A stretch of 13,154 bases of DNA from Acanthamoeba lenticulata (lineage: Eukaryota > Discosea > Longamoebia > Acanthamoebidae). The notes under the pieces were generated by a model. It ran no database searches. It was given only the letters and a program-made list of their open reading frames with translations, and was not told where the DNA came from. The stretch covers positions 1 to 13,154 of the forward strand of contig NAVB01001944.1 in the NCBI GenBank assembly GCA_002179805.1, written 5' to 3'. Of this stretch, positions 1 to 9,369 are shown piece by piece. The position numbers and the translations under genes are program-made. Position 1 is the first letter of the stretch; every line of letters begins with the position of its first letter.

Positions 1-1
1 C

Positions 2-1022
2 GTGTGGAACGCCCTCCAGCGCCTCGGCTTCGCGCCGTTCCTGTTCCACTACGCGCCCCGGGCCGAGCGGCTCAAGCTGAGCGCCGAAGAGGTCGCGACC
101 CTCCTCGCCAGTACGTCGTACTCAATCCTCCCCGGCACGGCCAGCACGCGCTGACGTCATCAATTTCTTGCTGACGTCATCATCATCACCACCAGGCTAC
201 CGCCACGTCTTCCAGCGCAAGAAGGCCGCCAGCGGGACGGCTCCGGCGGAAGACAGGCAAGAGTGCCGCTACGGGGCGCGCTGCGCGTTCATCAACGACC
301 GGCTCCACCGCAAGTTTTATGAGCACAAGGAGAGGCCCCGCGCGCCCTGCAGGTGGGGCGGCCTGTGCACGAGGACGGACGACAACGAGCACCGCCAGCA
401 CCTGGCCCACCCGCCGGCGTGTAGCCGCGACCCCTGCACCAAGCTCCACTTCTACGACCACCGCATGAACTTTGCCCATCCACCCGTCGCGTGCCGCTAT
501 CAGAGCCACTGCCGCGAGCTGCACAACAAGGAGCACACGCTGCTGTTCCTCCACCCGTCGTCGACCGGTCGTCCAGTCGGCCATCCCCGCGCCGCCCAGC
601 CGGCCGCGACCGCGACCGTGACCGTGGCCGCGACTGCTGCTTTGCCTGTTGTTGCCGCCGATCCATCTCCAGAGGGCGGTCATGACGCCGCAGCTGCTGA
701 AGCCGAGGTCGAAGCCGAAAAGGAGGAGGAAGAGGAAGCAAACGAGGAGCAGCAGGAAGAAGAGGGGAGCGATGAGTGCATCATCTGCTTCGATGCGGCC
801 AAGGATGCGCTGCTCTACCCTTGCGGCCATGTTGCCTTGTGTCTCCCCTGGTATTATCTCTCGCAGGCCTTGGCGTCATGCGTGTGTATGTGTGTGAATG
901 GCGAGCCAACCCGCGTCGTTGTTGTTGCGATGTGCAGTGGCCAGCGTATCAAGGGCGAGGGCGGCACGTGCCCAATCTGCCGGTCGCGCATCGAAGGTGT
1001 CGTAAAGATGTACTTTGCTTGA
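2..1022 (+). CDS. RING-type E3 ubiquitin ligase with four PBZ-like zinc fingers (5' end outside window)
   Basis: Spliced model: exons 2-110, 196-850 and 938-1022, giving the last 282 residues. Four tandem Cys-Cys-His-His repeats follow (C-x4/5-C-x7-H-x5-H, each Cys pair beginning like CRYG or CRWG). This is close to the poly(ADP-ribose)-binding PBZ finger (C-x5-C-x6-H-x5-H) but one residue longer in the middle spacer. An Ala/Glu-rich acidic stretch then leads to a C-terminal C3HC4 RING: CIIC, CGH, then CLPC and CPIC. The sixth ligand Cys and the proper C-x2-C spacing appear only when intron 851-937 is removed (TG joined to T), which supports that splice strongly. Intron 111-195 joins frames cleanly and removes the ATG at 168, so that ATG is not the start. 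By family knowledge the RING recruits an E2 enzyme; ADP-ribose binding by the fingers is inferred. The far N-terminus is not visible. Confidence 0.85.
150..182 (+). repeat. Direct repeat of 13 bp inside intron 1 of the RING gene
   Basis: GCTGACGTCATCA occurs at 150-162 and again at 170-182, 20 bp apart. Each copy contains the palindrome TGACGTCA and a CTGAC, a good match to a branch-point motif; the second lies about 20 nt before the acceptor AG at 195. A duplicated branch site is the simplest reading. Confidence 0.7.
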
Positions 1023-1121
1023 CACCTTGGTCCCCCTCCGCAAGTGTAACTCGTTTCCTTTGTCGTAAAGTAAAACAACGCAAACTGAGCAGCTCCATCC
1101 ATGGCGTGGGTCTGGCCAAGA

Positions 1122-1127
1122 AATAAA
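1122..1127 (+). promoter_or_regulatory. Poly(A) signal of the RING gene
   Basis: AATAAA lies 100 nt downstream of the TGA at 1020-1022, in the right orientation for the plus-strand gene. Confidence 0.75.
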
Positions 1128-1188
1128 ATGGTGAACTCTTGAGCCGCGGCGTGAGGAGGGTCAATGGTGTGCCCCTTCTTTCTTGTTT

Positions 1189-1194
1189 TTTATT
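1189..1194 (-). promoter_or_regulatory. Poly(A) signal of the cysteine protease gene
   Basis: TTTATT on the plus strand is AATAAA on the minus strand, 83 nt past the protease stop codon. The two convergent signals (1122 plus, 1194 minus) point toward each other, so cleavage sites of the two genes lie close together. Confidence 0.75.
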
Positions 1195-1276
1195 GATTGG
1201 GCGAGCGACAACAACCGACACCACCAGGAGTGGATCAGCGCTGGGGAGACCTCGCCCGTAGTGGGGCGCCTGCGGC

Positions 1277-4224
1277 TTAGATGAGGGCGTAGTTGGCTTG
1301 CGTCTGGTGTCGTGTGCAGGTGGTATTGGGAAGAGAGTCGTGAGCACATCCAATTCGTATGCGGGGGCTGTGTCAGGGAGGAGAAGGGCGAGACACGTAC
1401 AGCAATGCCGCAGTTGTTGTTGCGGTTCCTCGCCATCCTATGAATGATTGTTGGTGGTGTGATGGTGGGTTGGGCGTCAATCACACGCGCAACAAACAGG
1501 AAAATGATCATGAAAAGAAATAACAAAAGGAGGATATCACGACGTACTTGACGTAGCCGTTGTCGCCCCAGTGAGTCGACCACGAGCTGTGGGAACAGGA
1601 AGGGACCGGAATCGTCAGTCGATGCGCAAAGAGAGTGAAGGAGGAAGAACGGAAGGAAGGAGGGGAAGGCGGGCGGCGCACTTCTTGACGAGCCAGTAGT
1701 CCTGGCCGTTCTCGGTGCCGTAGCCCACGGCGAGGACCTCGTGGTCGAGGTCGTCGATGTCGTTCTTGCACTCGGGCAGGTAGAACACGCCGCTCGAGTA
1801 GAAGAGGAACTCCGGGTGGGAGGCGTCGATGGCGACGGCCACGGGGCCCGCCGTCGCGATGGCCTGCTGGAGGGCGGCCTCCGAGCCCGACGTGACGTTG
1901 ACGTAGCCCTGGACCTTCACGCCGGAGCTGCGGTCGCTCGGCAGACACCAGGCGTCCTGCATGAGGTACGGGTAGTTGGCCTCCAGCGCGATGCCGCCGT
2001 TGTCAATCACCCCTGTGTGCGTCCAATTGGGCGTGGCCGTTCGTGAGATGGAATATTAATACATTAAAAATCGTAAATAAATTAAAGTAAATAATAATAA
2101 TAATTAATTAAGTTAACGTACACTGGATGGCGCCCGAGGCGAAACCGCCATCGCAGCCGAGGTTCTCGCCGGTGGAGGGCGAGCCGTAGCCCTGCGCGCG
2201 CACACAAGAGTCAGTAAATGACGAAAACCAAATCAAAAGAAATAGTATTAGCAAATACCCAGGCGCAGTCAACGAGCTGCTGCTCAGAGAGGGAGACGAG
2301 ACGGCCGGTCTTGAGGAACCAGGCGCCCTCCAGAGTGCCCGTGGTACCAAAGGTCCAGCTGAACAAAAAGGGGAAGAAAATGAGTGAGCTGACGTTGGTC
2401 CTGATCGGAGAAAAAGACCCAGACACGCAGAGAGAGAGGGAGAGGGCACGCACCAAGAGCCGCAGGAGCCCTGGTCCTTGACGGGGGTGACGGCGCCCTT
2501 GGACACCCAATCGACGGTAAGGGGCAGCGAGGCGAGGACCTCCGAGTCGACAGGCTTCTGCTCGATGGCCGAGGAGATGGTGCGGGCCGCACGCTTGTTG
2601 CTCGCCTGCCTGTTTATCCATCCGTCCAGCCATCACACCCATGTCAGCCGCCTGTGGGAGGAGGAGGAGGACTGCGGGCATCAAAGAATGAAGCACACCT
2701 CCTGGCGTTGGGGAGCATCAGGTCAACGATCTCCTGGTAGGTCATGTCACCGAAGTGGTTCATGGCCACTACGCCATGAGCCGCGCGCGGCATAGCGTCA
2801 GTCCTCCATAAGAGAAGAGAAGAGAAGAGAGAAGACCTAAAGGGGGCAAAGGTGCGTACGCTTCATGCCGGTGTTCTTGCTGTTGTAGCTCTCGATGTAA
2901 TCCATGTTCTTCCTGAAGATGCTGAGGCGCTGGGTGTACTCGCTCTCATCGGCGTAGATCCTGCCAAACTTCTGCACGTGGGCGGCGAACTGGGCCGCAA
3001 CCTTGTCCTGGCGCTCGTCGGCGGCGACAGGGGCCGACTGGAACATCTTGCGGAGCACCGACAGCTTCCTGCGGCTGGCGTGCTGGGCTGCGGCACCAAA
3101 TGATGATAATAAAAAAAAGAAAAGAAAAAAAAATACAGACACGTCAGCAACGCCATTAACCAAACGACGAGGTCGACTCCAACAAAGATGAACAGAGAGG
3201 AGAATACCGGAGACGGTGGGAGGCAGGGCCTGCGACTGCGAGCAGGCGGAGGGGACCGAGAAGATGCCGGGCAGGTTGACGTTGGGCTGGTAGAGGTGGT
3301 AGTCCAGGACGTAGATATCTGCCGGGCCGGTGCGAGTGATGAATAATCAACACACATAACAACAACAACAAAGGCGGGGCAGGCTACAACGAATAGGGCT
3401 GCGTACCGCTGTGGGAGTCAAAGATAGCATTGCGGCCGCTCATGTAGAACTGGATGGGGCGGGCATCACCCTCGTGGCCGGGCTCCCTGTAGACGTACAT
3501 GTTGTACTGCTGCACGTAGGAGTAGTTCTTCATCTTCAGCTCCCAGTTCTCCACCAGCCAGCCGTTCACGCGGGCCATGCCTGTGCAGATGCCAACCAAC
3601 GTTTCCTCCGACACTTGTTAAAACACCGACGCTGTGCTGAGCCCAACTGCAGTTAGGGGCGCGAAACGGACCCTGGTACTGGTAGTTGGAGAGGTCGGGA
3701 AGCACGTTGATGAGCCCGCTTCCGCTGACGTTGGACTGGAAGCAGACCTGGCGATCGATGCGGGGCACGACCTCATAGGCAGCACCGCTAGTGTAATCGT
3801 AAAGGTTGGACGTCTTCCGGTGGCCGGAGATTCAAACAAAGGCCGGCAAATTAGACGAGAGCGGGTGTAAGCACTCAATGGCGGATTGAAATGCGTTAAG
3901 TGACGGCATGACGTAGTACCAGCTGGTTGTAGTAATCAAAACGTTGGCGGTTGTTGACTCCGTCGAAGTTAGCGGTGATGGGCTCGACGATGTTGAAGTA
4001 CGGAATGCTGATGGTACCCTCAACCAAGTACTGCAGGTTCAAAGAGCGCATAAAAAAGATTTTCAATACGTTTATTCGGAAGTTTGATTTTGAGGTCGTC
4101 TTCTTTACATGTCAAGTGCGGGGGACCGAGTAGTGCGTACCGTGGAGGGCCACTTGGGCGGAGCGATGGCAGCCGCGCAGGCAATGCCCAAGAAGAGAAT
4201 GACAGCGAGCGTAAGGCGTTGCAT
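1277..4224 (-). CDS. Papain-family (C1A) cysteine protease, 26/29 kDa-proteinase type, 14 exons, 559 aa
   Basis: Exons in coding order: 4224-4141, 4030-3920, 3813-3672, 3580-3407, 3318-3208, 3087-2860, 2768-2699, 2609-2454, 2358-2259, 2191-2122, 2012-1682, 1586-1548, 1437-1401, 1303-1277; all phases agree. Residues 1-20 look like a signal peptide. Residues 21-207 form the accessory domain of insect 26/29 kDa proteinases (starts near PPKWPSTYLVEG). The I29 propeptide carries a perfect ERFNIN motif (E257, R261, F265, N268, I272, N276) and an NHFGD segment. The mature enzyme begins near L335. Catalytic residues are Q353 (oxyanion), C359 in CGSCW, H506 in DLDHEV and N526 in KNSW. Possible N-glycosylation sites are NVS, NYS and NVT. 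Role: secreted or lysosomal endopeptidase made as a zymogen. Dictyostelium CfaD may be a relative (from memory). The exon-3 acceptor (GGAAG before 3813) is the weakest junction; the others are well supported. Confidence 0.93.
2051..2118. repeat. AT-rich low-complexity tract inside a protease intron
   Basis: Almost pure A/T with a run of AAT triplets, entirely within protease intron 2121-2013. On the transcribed strand it is T-rich. The contrast with GC-rich flanking exons helps mark this as intron. Confidence 0.8.
2811..2830. repeat. Four-copy AGAGA pentanucleotide repeat
   Basis: AGAGA occurs four times in a row within protease intron 2859-2769. On the transcribed strand it is a TCTCT polypyrimidine run upstream of the acceptor, so it may also serve as the pyrimidine tract. 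Confidence 0.8.
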
Positions 4225-4539
4225 CTCACGTGCAGTGGAGGTCTAGAAAAAAACACCAGCGAATCTTCCTTGCGTCTTTCACTGGCGCGAACTCGTACCA
4301 GACAAAATCCGGCCAGTGTGATCCCACGCTAACTCCACCCTTCTCCTGGAATGTCAAGCTAGCTCGCATATTTATCCAATCTGCATAACAAGCGTTTCTG
4401 GAATGCCCAACATTTTCGCCAATCGCGCGAAGTTGCCTGCGTGACGGTGTCCTCGGCAATTTTACGTCGCACACGCAAAGCGGTTTGCGGGCGTGGGTCG
4501 ATTCTGTATTATTCTCCTGAAGAAGCATCAACTCTCTCC
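4225..4539. promoter_or_regulatory. Shared promoter region between divergent protease and MRH genes
   Basis: This 315-bp stretch has no convincing gene and separates two divergent start codons. It holds a TATA-like element for the minus gene (4376-4367), CCAAT boxes on the plus strand at 4376-4380 and 4419-4423, and TTCTGGAA at 4396-4403, a minimal heat-shock-element-like inverted pair. Only the position and short motifs support regulation; binding factors are inference. Confidence 0.55.
4367..4376 (-). promoter_or_regulatory. Candidate TATA box of the cysteine protease gene
   Basis: On the minus strand the sequence reads GATAAATATG, about 143 nt upstream of the protease ATG and preceded by ATTGG. 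It is the best TATA-like element on that side of the intergenic region; the implied 5' UTR of about 110 nt is plausible but unproven. Confidence 0.4.
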
Positions 4540-5897
4540 ATGAAGACTTTGGCCTTTGCGCTGGTGCTTCTGGGCCTCCTCGTTCTCGCGTCCGCCCACG
4601 GTTCGGATTCGAACCGTCACCATGGTGCCCACCATGGCGGCCCGCAACACGAAGCCCAAAAGGGTTCGCACCACCAGGTTTGCCAGTACAAGGACTCCAA
4701 GGGCCACCACTTTGATCTCAGCCGTCTTTCCCAGTACGTAAGATACTGTTCGTTCGTACATTTTTTTTAAAAAACTTCAAAAGTCCTTAACACATTAAAT
4801 GTGGCCATTCGGCAACATTAGGCAGGATTTGATTGTGAAGGACATGGTGAGCGGCTCTTCCTTCCATTACTCGGCTTGCGGCCCGGTCCATTCCCAGGCC
4901 TGCCCTGCGGGTTCGGCGGTTTGCGAAATCACCAACAAGGGTGCAGCCATCTCCTACGGTCTTGCCAACGATGCTCACTGGGCCGATGGTGGTATGCACC
5001 TCCGTGAAGCACCTCATTCTCTTGGATTTGGTTTTTTAGACGCGGTCCAATTGGTTAAAAATGCCTCTCTTCTCGTGACACAGTCGAGGCTGGTTCTTCG
5101 CTTGAGGTCATCTATGGCGGTGGCGAGCGCTGCTCTGATGGCGAGGCTCGCAAGGCCGTTGTCGAGATGCGTTGTCTGCCTACGGGTAACCCCAACTCGG
5201 GCGCCAGCTACCTTATTGGTCTCATGAAGGAGGAGTGCGTCATCAAGCTCATCGTCGAGTCGGCGCACGCCTGCGACAAAGAGGGTACCCTTTGCTTGCT
5301 CTTTGCCATCTCGGCTTGCTAAGCCTCCGTGGACTAACCCTCGAGCGCGCCGGTGCAGTCCTTTGCTCGGCGATTATGTCCGAGGACGTGTGCCAGGCCA
5401 ACGCTGATCTGTGCGACTGGTCCGCCGGCCGCTGCGTCGCCTCGATGGGCACTCACTACAAGTGGAACTCGCACAAGACCATCGTCATGTTCGCTGTGTC
5501 GGCTCTCATTGGTTTCACCGCCGTCGTGTGCCTGGGCTGCGCGGCCTTCTGCGTCTGCCTGGCCTGCCGCCGCGCCGTCAAGCGCAGGCACCTGCGTCGC
5601 AGCCTCCCCACCCACAAGAGCAAGAAGGCCGCCGCCGCCGCCAAGAAGGCCGCTGCCAAGAACCCCGAGGAGGAGATGAGCCTCATCACCCCGGAGGCCA
5701 CCCTCGACGCCGGCATCCAGCAGCCCTTCGCGCCCTTCCCGGTCGTCATCCAGCAGGCCGACGGCACCTTCGTGCAGGTGCCCATGAGCTTCCCCGGCGG
5801 CGGCATGGTGCCCCACGGCTACTCGATGGTGCAGTACATGCCGGTCTACCACTCTGGCCCCGTCCCCGAGCAGCAGCAACAGCAGCAGCAGGCCTAG
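4540..5897 (+). CDS. MRH-domain (mannose-6-phosphate-receptor-like) type I membrane protein, 367 aa
   Basis: Exons 4540-4733, 4822-4991, 5084-5284, 5359-5897. For intron 1, donor 4738 with acceptor end 4825 is also in frame, changing Gln66 to Tyr. Signal peptide 1-19; His-rich linker 20-45 (8 His). MRH domain about 48-185, with CGPV, the YGGGERC turn, R144 eight residues before C152, and closing Cys 173 and 185. A PSI-like Cys motif (C191, C200, C207-x-W, C214) precedes a transmembrane helix at about 229-255, a Cys-rich then basic juxtamembrane stretch, and a Pro/Gln-rich cytoplasmic tail. The tail has an acidic dileucine-type motif (E293-x3-L-I) and two Y-x-x-hydrophobic motifs (Y343 SMV, Y348 MPV), as expected of a Golgi/endosome sorting receptor. 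The ligand Gln and Tyr of true mannose-6-phosphate receptors appear to be Glu100 and Ile175, so sugar binding is uncertain. Start 4540 was chosen because the signal peptide begins there. Atg27-like proteins are an alternative. Confidence 0.85.
5871..5891 (+). repeat. CAG/CAA repeat encoding seven Gln at the MRH protein C-terminus
   Basis: Seven Gln codons (six CAG, one CAA) sit two codons from the TAG stop. A short polyglutamine tract of this kind may vary in length between strains. Confidence 0.9.
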
Positions 5898-5980
5898 GCA
5901 TTGCGCCCCGTGCCATGTCTGGCCTTGGCCGCCACGTCTGGCTCGTCCCATCCCCGGTGTGGGCTTCTCTCCCTTTTTTA

Positions 5981-5986
5981 AATAAA
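5981..5986 (+). promoter_or_regulatory. Poly(A) signal of the MRH-domain gene
   Basis: AATAAA lies 84 nt beyond the TAG at 5895-5897, after a short T-rich run. The stretch from here to 6138 shows no other feature. Confidence 0.75.
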
Positions 5987-6138
5987 CTTGTTTGTAGATA
6001 GAGGTCCTTCTTGTGTGCTCGGTACTGGAAGAGGCGTTGCCAACGTTGGCGTTTGGCTAAGGGCTCCGTTCTTTCCTTAGAGGCCCAGCAAACCACGAGT
6101 GCACTTTGGCGAAGAAGTGTATTCACAGCTCTATTTGT

Positions 6139-6144
6139 TTTATT
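6139..6144 (-). promoter_or_regulatory. Poly(A) signal of the ABCG transporter gene
   Basis: TTTATT on the plus strand reads AATAAA on the minus strand, 25 nt past the transporter stop codon, implying a very short 3' UTR. Confidence 0.75.
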
Positions 6145-6168
6145 CTGTACATGTAAACCTGTGTGCTG

Positions 6169-9071
6169 CTACCAATACTCGGTGCGGGAGAAGCACTGAG
6201 AAAGGCGTGTCCACGCCGAGGAGACCAGGTTGCTGGGCGAGGGCAGCCGCCAGGCGCCTCGTCGGACCAGCTCGAGCACGATGAGGCACACCAGGCGGCA
6301 AGCCACACCCATGGCCACGAGGACGCCGATGTGCATGGTCATGCTGCGCGTCATGTCGAACTCGAACATGGCGGCGATCTGGTTCTTGGTGGGCGCGTAG
6401 ATGTCCGGGTAGTGCGCGGCCTCGATCTGGAAGAGCGCCTCCGTGAGCCAGAACCCATACGACCCATAACAGATGACCCCAAACTGCCCGAGCTCGCTCT
6501 TGAGCGGCGAGAAGCCAGAGAGACCACTGAGGACCAGCGTCACCACGACCGCGGCCAGCTGAGCCTTGGCCGGGTCGAGAGCCACCGAGATGACGTGGCC
6601 GATGCCGCTGAGGGCCCACTGGGCGGCCAGCAGGAGCACGAGGTAGTCGGCGAAGGCGCCCCGCGGGTTGGAGAACGAGTAAAACAGCGCGACAAAGATG
6701 AACGGCAGGAGGAAGAGGTCGGCCAGCGAGGACACGTTCTTGCCCAGGAAGTAGGCCAACCGGCTGATCCCGCTGTCGGCCTCGCGCGCAAACACGGCCT
6801 GCTCGGAGCCGAACAGGCGCAGGGCTTGTTGCGTCGATGCGAACCCGAGCGCCATGCTCAGGAACAGGTTGACGTTGGCCACGTGATCGAGCTCTACCGC
6901 GTGGAAGAGCAGGCCCAGCACGAGACCCGCCGTGGCCACGAGACCGTAATCGGTCAGCGCTGTGTGGAGCTCGCGTGTGCGCTGAATCACGGCGCGCTTG
7001 GTGCAGAGCCAGCTCTGGCTCAGCACGCTCGCCGTCTGGCGTTGGATGCGGAACAAGTCGGTCATGTTGCTGCTGGCGTGCAGCGCGGCGGCCTGCTCCT
7101 TGGCCTCGGCCTCCAGGCGGCGTCGCTGCCACTGCTCCGCCAGGTAGGCAGCGTGGTCGGCCTTGTTGTCGCCTCCGTCGCCAGCCGCGCCGAGACGCGG
7201 CACCGCACCCGAGATGACGTCCAGGAAAAAGTCGGCTGCCGCACGCACATCACACGCACATGCCACATCGTCAGCAGTCCACTTTAAACCCGACGTGCTG
7301 GGCGGGATCGCCCGTACCTGGGTTGCACTCGTCGGGGAGGTGGTAGCCCACGCTGGCAAAGTACGACACGGCGTCGGCTGTGGGGCCTGCGTAGACCGTG
7401 CGCCCGCCAGGAGCCAACAAGAGGAGGTCGTCGAACAAGCGCAGGATCTCGACGCGCGGCTGATGCAACACCACCACCACGTTGACCCCCGACTGCGCGA
7501 CTCCCTTCAGCGCCCGCACCACGTCGATGCTGGTCGACGCGTCCAGGCCCGACGTGGGCTCGTCGAGCAGCAGCATGCTGGGCTGCGCCACGAGCTCCAT
7601 CCCGATGTTGACCCGCTTGCGCTCGCCGCCGGACACGCCGCGCTCGGTGTCGTCGCCGATGCGACTGCGCATGACGCTCGGACTGTCGAGACCCAGCACG
7701 TCGAGCGCAGCGAACACGATGTCGAGCTTTTGCTTGTGGTTCATGTGCCGCGGAAGTCGCCACCTCGCGTTGAACTCCACATTCTCAAACACGGTGAGCG
7801 AGCGGTGCATGATGTCCTCCTGCGGCACAAACCCGAGCACGGCCTTGCAGTCGCGGAGCGACAGGTCGCGGCTGCCGTTGATGTAAATGTCGCCGCTTAC
7901 ATTGCCAGCCACGTGCCGCCCAGCGAGCGTGTGGAGCAGGACCGACTTGCCGGCGCCAGACGGGCCCATGATGGCTGTCGCGCGCCCGGCCAGCAGCCGC
8001 CCGCTCACCCCGTTGAGGGCCCACTTGCCATCGGCCTGATCGCCGAGCTGCACGGCGACGTTGTCGAGCGCCACATCGATGCGCTGAATGACTTCGCGGC
8101 TCGGCAGCAGCAGATGCTGCTCCTCCATTTCGCACTTGAGGTCGAAGTCCTCGTCGTCGTGGTCGTGCGCTGGCTGTTGGCTCGCGGCGGCCTTGCGCTG
8201 CGACCGAGCGGCGAGGTGCTTTTGCCAGCTGTGGTTGGATCGACGGCGGGCGAGGAAGACGATGAAAAACACCAGGCCCAGCACGGCCAGCACCTGGGCC
8301 AGGCCTCCCAGGTTGATCTCTGGTGCCGAAGAGCCCGCAGGGCAAGCGGCCAGCGGAGGGCAGCGCTGTGGTCGCCTGCGAGCGCGCGGCAACGTTTCCA
8401 TCGTCACATCAGCCCAGCGGACAAAAAGAATGAACATGATGCAACAATGACCACGCCGACACGTACCTGGAGCCTGAGGGGCAATAGTGGTCTTTGGGAC
8501 AAGCGATGGCGGTCGAAGTGTTGGGGCAGTAGTGGCCCGTCGGGCAGGGGAAGTTGGACTGCGCGCCACCGCAGCCAAGATAGGGCGTTGCCACGGTGCC
8601 GTAGGGTGCACAGAAGGTGCCATTGTCGTCGGCCTGCACGGGCGGGCAGAAGGCACCGGCCGAGCACGGGATCATGCACGTGACGCCCACTGGGCAGTAG
8701 TGGCCCGGGCAGCATCGCATGCCTGGGTAGAACAAGTTGAGGAACAGGCGGCGGCTGCTCATCTCGGCCGAGTCGGGCGAGAAGAAGCCTGGCAGACAAC
8801 CAACGTCGTAGTTGGAGGGCGAGCAGCGCGAGAGATCGTAATAGCCAGCGCTTTCCTCGAGATCCTTGATCACCTTGGCCGAGCACAGGAGGCTTTGATA
8901 GAGCTCCCCGTCCGGCGAACTTGTCCGCAACTTGCAGAACTCAGTAGAATCGGTTCCATTAATGAGGACGGCCACCATTCCCGCCATCCCGGGAGGCAGC
9001 TGCGCGCTAACGTTCCCACACAAAAGGGCCAACGCCAGGGCCAAATGAAGAAGGGCTTGCGCGCATCGCAT
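6169..9071 (-). CDS. ABCG-family half-transporter with Cys-rich extracellular N-terminal domain, 909 aa
   Basis: Exons 9071-8467, 8375-7318, 7235-6169, phases consistent. Start chosen at 9071 because a signal peptide (about 1-22) begins there; an upstream in-frame ATG would spoil it. Residues 23-215 form a Cys-rich ectodomain with CPxGxxC-like turns (CCPGHYCP, CPTGHYCP, CPSG), followed by a transmembrane helix at about 227-244. The nucleotide-binding domain has Walker A GPSGAGKS (339-346), Q-loop Q387, signature VSGGE (449-453), Walker B MLLLDE (469-474), SGLD D-loop and H-loop H506. The join NPADFFLDVISG, typical of ABCG proteins, is recreated only by removing intron 7317-7236. Six hydrophobic segments follow. 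N-terminal ABC then membrane domain is the ABCG (White) order; the secreted Cys-rich leader resembles plant ABCG24/ABCG28. It would act as a dimer and likely exports lipids or other amphipathic substrates; the substrate cannot be told from sequence. Confidence 0.92.
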
Positions 9072-9213
9072 GGTGTGGCACGCGTGTGGAGCTAAGAAGC
9101 TCCGCTGGACTGGGAGCAGTTGCGACGTTCTTGCAGGAGTGTCGAGCTTCTGTCCGCACGGCCATAAACTCACCCCCAGAAGCGTCCGCCGGAACGAGGA
9201 AGCTTCTCTCGGC

Positions 9214-9221
9214 CCTTTTAT
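9214..9221 (-). promoter_or_regulatory. Candidate TATA box of the ABCG gene
   Basis: ATAAAAGG on the minus strand, about 143 nt upstream of the transporter ATG. It is the best TATA match on this side; the start site is not determined. Confidence 0.4.
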
Positions 9222-9369
9222 TTACGTAAATTAGCCACAACCTTAAAGAACACGTCGACCCTATCAATGAACTCCGCGAGACTGCAATAGGCCAGAAAAA
9301 AGTTCCCACAAGATTGGCTATGGAACATAAAGGAAAGTCGGGTCCTGAATTTCGAAGAACCACCAAAGC

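Noticed and set aside
152..179. Two TGACGTCA palindromes as CRE-type enhancer sites
   Set aside because: They lie within a short intron near the 3' end of a gene, and the contained CTGAC fits a branch point better. Regulation cannot be supported.
168..195. ATG at 168 as the start of the RING protein
   Set aside because: It lies inside intron 111-195; the upstream exon 2-110 is open and joins in frame at 196.
2074..2082. AATAAA within the AT-rich tract as a poly(A) signal
   Set aside because: It is on the plus strand, opposite to the protease gene, and no plus-strand gene ends nearby.
1277..4224. Protease motifs scattered over three frames, suggesting a frameshifted pseudogene
   Set aside because: Every break coincides with an intron (donor, acceptor, 44-120 nt) and all 14 exons join in phase to give all catalytic residues.
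4441..4539. Upstream in-frame ATG of the MRH gene
   Set aside because: It would bury the signal peptide, which begins exactly at 4540.
4598..4617. Perfect 8-bp inverted repeat with GGTTCG and CGAACC, resembling a tRNA T-arm
   Set aside because: No acceptor, D or anticodon arms can be drawn around it, and it lies within the MRH protein coding exon just after the signal peptide.
6163..8683. Long plus-strand open frames (374 and 506 codons) opposite the ABCG gene
   Set aside because: They are antisense to a gene with complete ABC motifs and correct splices. Their Arg/His/Ala-rich composition is what GC-rich third positions produce on the opposite strand.
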